A stretch of 27,042 nt of DNA from an uncultured Bacilli bacterium (GTDB lineage Bacteria > Bacillota_I > Bacilli_A > RF39 > UBA660), in assembly GCA_934086775.1 (NCBI GenBank), contig CAKOIJ010000011.1:1-27042 (forward strand). The letters run 5' to 3'. Numbering within the stretch: position 1 is the stretch's first letter; every line of letters begins with the position of its first letter. A program made the translations under genes and the position numbers. The notes below the pieces were generated by a model that was given only the letters and a program-made list of their open reading frames with translations, had not been told where the DNA came from and made no database searches. Below are positions 22,039 through 27,042 of the stretch, in pieces.

Positions 22039-22102
22039 TTTTAAATGAAAAACATTACTTAAATATACAACTTATGATCAAATAAGAAAGGAATTTTAAA
22101 AA

Positions 22103-23677
22103 ATGAAGAAAGAGTATTTATTTAGTAGTTTAATAACTATAGTAGTAGGTTTTATATTGTTTTATTTATTTTTACCAGCAATTAACATCCACAGTTTAGG
22201 TTTTTGGGTATTCTTGTTATTCTTAATATTTATATATGCCTTTTCTGCTTCTATATTAAGAATAGTTGAAAAAAGAAATACCAAAGTAGTAGTAGGACCA
22301 TTTAAAATGTTTGTAGTAGCATTTATCTTAATATGTGCTTTTATAACTATAACTGATATAGCATGTAGTCCAATATTTAATAGCAAAAGTTATAGTAAAA
22401 GAATAGATATTATTACTGATAAACAATTTACTGATGATATAAAAGAGGTTAACTTTAGTAAATTACCACTTCTAGACAAAGACTCTAGTACTAAGTTAGG
22501 AGATAGGACTGTAGGAAGAATGCCTGAAATGGTAAGTCAGTACTATGTAAGTGACTTATATACTCAGATTAATTATGATGGGGAAATTGTAAGAGTAACG
22601 CCACTAGAATATAATGGTTTCTTTAAATGGATAAAAAACAGAAAAAAAGGAGTAGTAGGTTACATAAAAGTTAACAGTGTAAATGGTACTAGTGATTTAG
22701 TAGAACTTCCAAAAGGAATGAAATACACAGAAAGTGCTTATTTTAATGATTATTTACCTAGACTATTAAGATTTAAATATCCAACAAAAATATTTGGAAC
22801 TGCAAATTTTGAACTTGATAATGAAGGTAATCCTTACTTTGTTGTCCCAGTATTTAAATATACAGCAGTAGGGTTAAAAAGAGATGTAAAAGGTGTAGTA
22901 ATACTTGACCCTATTAGTGGTAAAACGAATTACTATAAAACAAAAGATGTACCTTCATGGGTAGATCACGTATATGATGCAGATTTACTAATCGAGCAAG
23001 TAGATGACTGGGGATTATATCAAAAAGGGTTCTTTAATTCGTTGTTTAGTCAAACTGGAGTAGTAATGACAACTGACGGTTATAACTATTTAGTAAAAGA
23101 TGATGATGTATTTTTATATACTGGTATAACTTCTGTAAGTTCAGATGAAAGTAATATAGGTTTTATTTTATCAAATATGAGGACTAAAGAAACATTTTTC
23201 TACCAAGTACCAGGAGCTGAAGAATATTCTGCAATGGCTAGTGCAGAAGGACAAGTACAGCAAATGAAATATAAAAGCACATTTCCACTTCTAATAAATT
23301 TAAATAACAGACCTACATATTTAGTTAGTTTAAAAGATAATGCAGGATTAGTAAAAATGTATGGTTTTATTGATGTAGAAGATTATCAAAAAGTAGTTGT
23401 AACAGATGCAAGTCAAGGAGTAGAAAAAGCTAAAGAAAATTACTTAAATAATATTCCTGATAAAATAACCGGTAAAGAAGAAAATACTATTAAAGAAGTT
23501 ATAAGAGATGGAAATACTTACTACTATATTACAGATACTGAAAATAATAAATATAAAATAAGCATAAAAGTAAATAAAGATATACTTCCATTTATAACAA
23601 AAGGTTCTAAATTAACAGTTTATTATAATGGTAAAACAAATGTAACAAGTATAACTTCAGTAGAGGAGACTAGTTAA
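22103..23677 (+). CDS. Conserved-looking polytopic membrane protein of unknown function
   Basis: The 524-residue protein begins with three hydrophobic segments (about residues 7-27, 31-52 and 68-90). A large, mainly beta-rich extracytoplasmic part follows (about 100-524), including ELPKGMKYTESAYF, a PTKIFGTANFELDNEGNPYFVVPV stretch and a C-terminal OB-like region (about 460-520; NTYYYITDTENNKYKIS). I have a vague memory of similar proteins in Firmicutes but cannot name a family. AGAAAGGA precedes the ATG. It lies 64 nt after tRNA-Arg with no terminator between, and 36 nt before the SGNH hydrolase gene, with which it may be cotranscribed. Confidence 0.75.
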   Translation: MKKEYLFSSLITIVVGFILFYLFLPAINIHSLGFWVFLLFLIFIYAFSASILRIVEKRNTKVVVGPFKMFVVAFILICAFITITDIACSPIFNSKSYSKRIDIITDKQFTDDIKEVNFSKLPLLDKDSSTKLGDRTVGRMPEMVSQYYVSDLYTQINYDGEIVRVTPLEYNGFFKWIKNRKKGVVGYIKVNSVNGTSDLVELPKGMKYTESAYFNDYLPRLLRFKYPTKIFGTANFELDNEGNPYFVVPVFKYTAVGLKRDVKGVVILDPISGKTNYYKTKDVPSWVDHVYDADLLIEQVDDWGLYQKGFFNSLFSQTGVVMTTDGYNYLVKDDDVFLYTGITSVSSDESNIGFILSNMRTKETFFYQVPGAEEYSAMASAEGQVQQMKYKSTFPLLINLNNRPTYLVSLKDNAGLVKMYGFIDVEDYQKVVVTDASQGVEKAKENYLNNIPDKITGKEENTIKEVIRDGNTYYYITDTENNKYKISIKVNKDILPFITKGSKLTVYYNGKTNVTSITSVEETS

Positions 23678-23685
23678 TCTAGTCT
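23667..23685 (+). terminator. Short hairpin between the membrane protein and SGNH hydrolase genes
   Basis: AGACTAG (23667-23673) pairs with CTAGTCT (23679-23685) around TTAAT, overlapping the stop codon. No proper T run follows, so it is more likely an attenuating or 3'-end-protecting hairpin than a full terminator. Confidence 0.35.
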
Positions 23686-23713
23686 TCAATACTTAAACTA
23701 GAAAGGAGAAGTC

Positions 23714-24664
23714 ATGAATAAAAAAAGAAAGATAATAATTAGTATACTATTAATACTTCTAAGCATATCTTTAGTAATTGGTGGTCTTTATTATTATTTT
23801 AAAGTATATAAAGAAGATAAAGTAACAAAAGATGAACCAAAAGAAGAGATAATAGTTAAAGAAAAATATTACAAAGTTTCTTTTAATTCAAATGGTGGTA
23901 GTAGCATAGATGAAATAACTATAAAAGAAAATGAAGAGTTAACTCTTCCAAAAGCACCAACTTATAAAGGCTATAAATTTCTAGGCTGGTATAATGAAAA
24001 CAACGAACAAATAAAGGATAAAATAACTGTAAGTAGTAATATAACTTTAACAGCAAAATGGAAGAAAATAGAAACAAAACCAATCACCAGTGCAAGCACT
24101 AATACAAGTAGTTCTAGCACTAAGAGTGAAGTAAAGAAAATATTTAGTGAAAAGCACGCTATGGCAATTGGTGATTCAATGGCTGAAGGATTAAGCTGTT
24201 ATGGAGTACTGAATAAAGAAAATGTAATATTTACTCGTGGTAGAAGAATAGATAATATGGAAAAGGATTTAGATGGAGTTAAAAAATATAATCCAAATTA
24301 CTTATTTCTAAGTTATGGTTGTAATGATATACTAGCGTGGGGATCTAACTATCAAAAATTCATAAATTTTTATAGAGAAAAGATAGAATTCTTAAGAAAA
24401 GAATTGCCTAATACAAAAATAATAGTAAATCTAATATTACCAGTAGGAGAAAATGCTTTAAAAAGTAGGACTCAATATCAGTACTTAAATATTTATAATG
24501 AAAAATTAATAGAGTTACTAAATGAATTAAACGTACCACATTTAGACAACAGTGAATACTTAAAAGAAAAGGAAAATCCATATGCAAATGATGGAATACA
24601 CCCTAAATCATTTTATTTCTTTAAATGGGGAGAAAACATGGCTAATTATTTAAAAAATAATTAG
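23714..24664 (+). CDS. Membrane-anchored InlB-repeat plus SGNH/GDSL hydrolase protein
   Basis: The 316-residue protein has three parts. An N-terminal anchor (about 7-30) comes first, then one InlB B-repeat/Listeria-Bacteroides repeat (about 53-116; FNSNGGSSIDEITIKE, YKGYKFLGWYNE, TLTAKW). After a Ser/Thr linker comes an SGNH hydrolase domain (about 145-314). Catalytic blocks are visible: Gly153-Asp154-Ser155, Gly202-x-Asn204-Asp205 and Asp293-x-x-His296, giving a Ser155/Asp293/His296 triad. SGNH enzymes at the cell surface often remove or add acyl groups on wall polymers; the substrate here is unknown. GGAG precedes the ATG. It probably shares a transcript with the upstream membrane protein and ends in a strong terminator built into its last codons. 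Confidence 0.88.
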   Translation: MNKKRKIIISILLILLSISLVIGGLYYYFKVYKEDKVTKDEPKEEIIVKEKYYKVSFNSNGGSSIDEITIKENEELTLPKAPTYKGYKFLGWYNENNEQIKDKITVSSNITLTAKWKKIETKPITSASTNTSSSSTKSEVKKIFSEKHAMAIGDSMAEGLSCYGVLNKENVIFTRGRRIDNMEKDLDGVKKYNPNYLFLSYGCNDILAWGSNYQKFINFYREKIEFLRKELPNTKIIVNLILPVGENALKSRTQYQYLNIYNEKLIELLNELNVPHLDNSEYLKEKENPYANDGIHPKSFYFFKWGENMANYLKNN

Positions 24665-24671
24665 CCTTTTT
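24640..24671 (+). terminator. Terminator of the SGNH hydrolase gene, overlapping its last codons
   Basis: A perfect 12-bp stem joins 24640-24651 to 24655-24666 around AAA, followed by T5. Most of it is coding. Confidence 0.9.
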
Positions 24672-24682
24672 CTTTAAAATAC

Positions 24683-24711
24683 TTGTTTTATTTTTAACTT
24701 TAATATAAAAT
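24683..24711 (+). promoter_or_regulatory. Promoter of dnaB-dnaI
   Basis: TTGTTT (24683-24688) and TAAAAT (24706-24711) with a 17-nt spacer, just before the TAGGTGG ribosome binding site. Confidence 0.55.
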
Positions 24712-24728
24712 AGGTATTAGGTGGTCTT

Positions 24729-26021
24729 ATGAAAAACAAAGTAACATTGCTTCCAGCAGACATGTATATAGTAGTAAATAAAAGTATGCTTAACGAATAT
24801 GATAAAATAGTACTTAATATGCTTTATATGCCTATAATAGGTAATACTGCTGTAACACTATATAACCTCTTATATAGTGAATTAAAAGCAAGTAATTTTG
24901 TAAGTCCAGAACTAACTCATCATCATTTAATGACTAATCTAGGAGATTCCCTTGAAAACATAAAAGAAGCTAGAATTAAATTAGAAGGAATAGGTTTAAT
25001 GAAAACGTTTGTGAAAGAAGGAAGCATTAATTCATATGTATATGAATTATATAGCCCATTATCTGTAAATGAATTCTTTAATCATCCTATATTTAATATG
25101 GTATTATATAATAATGTTGGAAAAGAAGAATACTTAAGAATAAAATCTTACTTTAAAGTACCTTCTATTAATTTAAATAATTATATAGATATAACTAGTC
25201 CTTTTGATATGACTTTTAAAAGTAAAAATTATTCTAATTTTGAATTAATAAATGAGGACGAAATAGTAAATAAAAATAAAAGGAATATTGAATATGAACA
25301 AATATTTGATTTTGATGCTTTATTAAGTAGTATGCCTAAATGCTTACTTAATGAAAAAGCATTAACTAAAAGTATAAAAGAATTAATAACTAACTTAGCA
25401 TTTCTATATAATTTAGATCCTTTAACTATGTCAGATATAGTTAAAGTGAGTTTAAATGAAAAAGGTTTAATAGAAAAAGAAGAATTAAAAAATAATACAA
25501 GAAAATACTATGAATTTAATAATGATGGAAGACTTCCTAGTTTAATATTTAAAAATCAACCAGACTACTTAAGAAGTCCAAGTGGAGATAATACACTTAA
25601 AGGAAGAATTATTAAAGTATTTGAAAGTACTAAACCATATGATTTTTTAAAAAGTAAGTATAAAGGTGTAAGACCTACTGAAAGAGATATGAAAATTCTA
25701 GAAATGTTAGTAGTAGATTTAAAATTAAATCCAGCTGTTTGTAATGTATTAATAGATTATATACTTAAAACACAAAATAATAGATTAGTAAAAAGTTATG
25801 TAGAAGTAGTTGCAGGCGAATGGAAAAGAGCGGGTTTAGAGACTGCTAAAGAAGCTATGAGTTATGCTGAAAAAAGTCATAAAAAATTAAAGAAAACAAT
25901 TGTAACAAAAAGTACAAAAAAAGAAGAAACAACTCCGGATTGGTTTAATAAAAACTTAAAAAAAGAGGAACTAAATGGAGATATAAAAGATGAATTAGAA
26001 GGCTTTATAAGGAGTTTTTAA
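24729..26021 (+). CDS. dnaB: Replication initiation/membrane attachment protein DnaB (helicase co-loader)
   Basis: In Firmicutes this DnaB (not the helicase of that name in E. coli) acts with DnaD and DnaI to load the replicative helicase at oriC and at restarted forks. The 430-residue protein has an N-terminal winged-helix DnaD-like domain (about 15-115; EYDKIVLNMLYMPIIGNTAVTLYNLLYSEL) and a DnaB/DnaD C-terminal domain (about 285-370). The latter includes PYDFLKSKYKGVRPTERDMKILEMLVVDLKLNPAVCNVLIDYILKTQNNRLVKSYVEVVAGEW, with the conserved Y-x-x-x-I-x-x-x-W-like end. Its stop overlaps the start of dnaI by one base (TAATG), so the two loaders are coupled. Confidence 0.92.
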   Translation: MKNKVTLLPADMYIVVNKSMLNEYDKIVLNMLYMPIIGNTAVTLYNLLYSELKASNFVSPELTHHHLMTNLGDSLENIKEARIKLEGIGLMKTFVKEGSINSYVYELYSPLSVNEFFNHPIFNMVLYNNVGKEEYLRIKSYFKVPSINLNNYIDITSPFDMTFKSKNYSNFELINEDEIVNKNKRNIEYEQIFDFDALLSSMPKCLLNEKALTKSIKELITNLAFLYNLDPLTMSDIVKVSLNEKGLIEKEELKNNTRKYYEFNNDGRLPSLIFKNQPDYLRSPSGDNTLKGRIIKVFESTKPYDFLKSKYKGVRPTERDMKILEMLVVDLKLNPAVCNVLIDYILKTQNNRLVKSYVEVVAGEWKRAGLETAKEAMSYAEKSHKKLKKTIVTKSTKKEETTPDWFNKNLKKEELNGDIKDELEGFIRSF

Positions 26022-26923
26022 TGAAAAATATAGACAATTTAATAAATAATAAAAAAGATATACAAAGATTAAATGAAAAAAGTTTTATGATTTCTATGGA
26101 TAACAAAGACTTTTCAAGTCTTTGTTATAGATTAAATCTTTCTAAAGAAGAATTATGTAAATATACTTCTAAATTAGAAAAAACAGTTAAAGAATTAAAT
26201 AATTGTAAAAACTGTAAAGGACTAAATAATTGTTTAAACGAAGTACAAGGTTATGTAGATTATCCTACTAAAAAAGATAACTATCTTACATTTAATTATA
26301 CACCTTGTAAATACAAAAAAGAAAATGATAAATACAAAAGTAATGTAGTATTTTATGAAACTTCTAGTTTACTTAAAAATGCTAAAATGAAAGAAGTTTA
26401 CTATAATGATAAAGCAAGAATAGAACTTCTTTCATACTTAAAATCATTTATAGAAGAATATCCAAATAAAAAAGGTATATACCTAAGTGGATCCTTTGGT
26501 ACTGGAAAAAGTTATATATTAAATGCTTTATTAAATGAATTATCTAGAAAAAATATTAAATGTGTTAGTATATACTATCCCTTATTACTTAAAAGATTAA
26601 AAGACTCTTTTAATAGTAAAAATGAAAGTTATGAGCAAGTTTATAATGAACTAATAAATGCAGATGTTCTTTTAATTGATGATATAGGTGCAGAAAATAA
26701 TACTCCTTGGAGTAGAGATGAAGTACTGGGGGGTATCTTACAAAGTAGAATGGATAACAAAAAAATAACATTCTTTACATCAAACTTTACTTTAAATGAA
26801 TTAGAAAACCACTTATCAGAAACTAGTACTAGTACAGATAAAATAAAAGCTAGAAGAATAATAGAAAGAATAAAAGAACTAACAGTACAAATTTCTTTAA
26901 TTGGAGAAAACAGAAGAAATTAA
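26021..26923 (+). CDS. dnaI: Primosomal protein DnaI (AAA+ helicase loader)
   Basis: DnaI is the AAA+ ATPase that loads the replicative helicase ring. The 300-residue length is close to the 311 of B. subtilis. The N-terminal helicase-binding part has a probable zinc site (Cys62, Cys65, Cys71 and Cys96). The ATPase core has Walker A GSFGTGKS (residues 157-164), Walker B LLIDDIGAE with Asp220-Asp221, then WSRDEVLGGILQSRM, sensor 1 FFTSNF and an arginine-rich C-terminus (ARRIIERIKELT). It overlaps dnaB by one base and is in the Bacilli order dnaB-dnaI. Confidence 0.95.
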   Translation: MKNIDNLINNKKDIQRLNEKSFMISMDNKDFSSLCYRLNLSKEELCKYTSKLEKTVKELNNCKNCKGLNNCLNEVQGYVDYPTKKDNYLTFNYTPCKYKKENDKYKSNVVFYETSSLLKNAKMKEVYYNDKARIELLSYLKSFIEEYPNKKGIYLSGSFGTGKSYILNALLNELSRKNIKCVSIYYPLLLKRLKDSFNSKNESYEQVYNELINADVLLIDDIGAENNTPWSRDEVLGGILQSRMDNKKITFFTSNFTLNELENHLSETSTSTDKIKARRIIERIKELTVQISLIGENRRN

Positions 26924-26933
26924 GATATTACAC

Positions 26934-26962
26934 TTGTAATACTAAGCAATTCGTGGTATTAT
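26934..26962 (+). promoter_or_regulatory. Promoter candidate of the gene at the right edge
   Basis: TTGTAA (26934-26939) and TATTAT (26957-26962) with a 17-nt spacer. The same stretch can also form hairpins (TATTAC 26926-26931 with GTAATA 26936-26941; GTAATAC 26936-26942 with GTATTAT 26956-26962), so a weak terminator of dnaI may overlap it. Confidence 0.45.
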
Positions 26963-27000
26963 TTTATTGTAGGAAGCTATAAATAACAAAGGAGATAAAC

Positions 27001-27042
27001 ATGAAAAACAACAGCCTATATGTACAAAATAAAGTACTGGGG
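27001..27042 (+). CDS. 5' end of an unidentified gene (partial)
   Basis: ATG 27001 follows a strong AAAGGAG (26989-26995) at good spacing, and 14 codons remain open to the window edge (M-K-N-N-S-L-Y-V-Q-N-K-V-L-G). In many Firmicutes thrS follows dnaI, but these residues do not look like the ThrS start. No family can be given. Confidence 0.6.
   Translation, partial: MKNNSLYVQNKVLG

Noticed and set aside
26721..27042. Shared 11-mer AAGTACTGGGG at 26721-26731 and at the window end 27032-27042
   Set aside because: It lies in two unrelated coding frames and cannot be extended because the window ends; chance is the simplest explanation.

Overview
This window is a chromosomal segment from a very AT-rich, low-GC Gram-positive bacterium of the Bacilli. 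The evidence is EzrA, the DnaB/DnaI helicase loaders, a FemAB-type peptidoglycan-bridge enzyme, AGGAGG-like ribosome binding sites and vegetative TTGxxx-17-TATAAT promoters. TGA ends several genes (for example ftsK and yfmF), so this is not the Mycoplasma genetic code. The content and composition fit an uncultured gut Bacilli lineage of the RF39/RFN20 kind, but that placement is an inference.

Layout. The first 81 nt are the end of an unidentified gene. From about 120 to 1580 lies infC-rpmI-rplT behind a promoter and a structured L20-type leader. infC starts with AUA, and L20 carries an extra C-terminal Rho_N/SAP-like module. From 1641 to 4724 is a three-gene operon: two proteins built only of helicase-associated (HA) repeats (six and five copies) and a small unknown protein. 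On the minus strand follow a FemAB family enzyme (4750-5991) and a small Cys-containing protein (6060-6380). The latter is divergent from an Ig-like lipoprotein (6493-6924). Enolase and secG follow, with a possible gene remnant between them, then rpsD on the minus strand with its own long leader.

From 9556 a plus-strand block holds ezrA, ftsK, deoD and an unknown anchored surface protein flanked by 17-bp direct repeats, then yfmF-yfmH (M16 peptidase pair), cdsA and rseP. The segment from 20026 to about 22040 looks accessory. It has a palindrome-rich promoter region, an orphan 122-aa protein, a repeat- and hairpin-rich intergenic region, a mobile-element-type HExxH metallopeptidase-like protein whose base composition changes abruptly near its 3' end, and tRNA-Arg(CCU). 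After it come an unknown polytopic membrane protein, a membrane-anchored InlB-repeat/SGNH hydrolase, the dnaB-dnaI primosome pair, and the first 14 codons of another gene.

The core genes serve translation (IF3, L35, L20, S4, tRNA), envelope and division (FemAB, EzrA, FtsK, CdsA, RseP, SecG, SGNH), glycolysis (Eno), purine salvage (DeoD) and replication initiation (DnaB, DnaI). The least explained pieces are the HA-repeat operon, the gene inserted after deoD, and the 20.0-22.0 kb segment.
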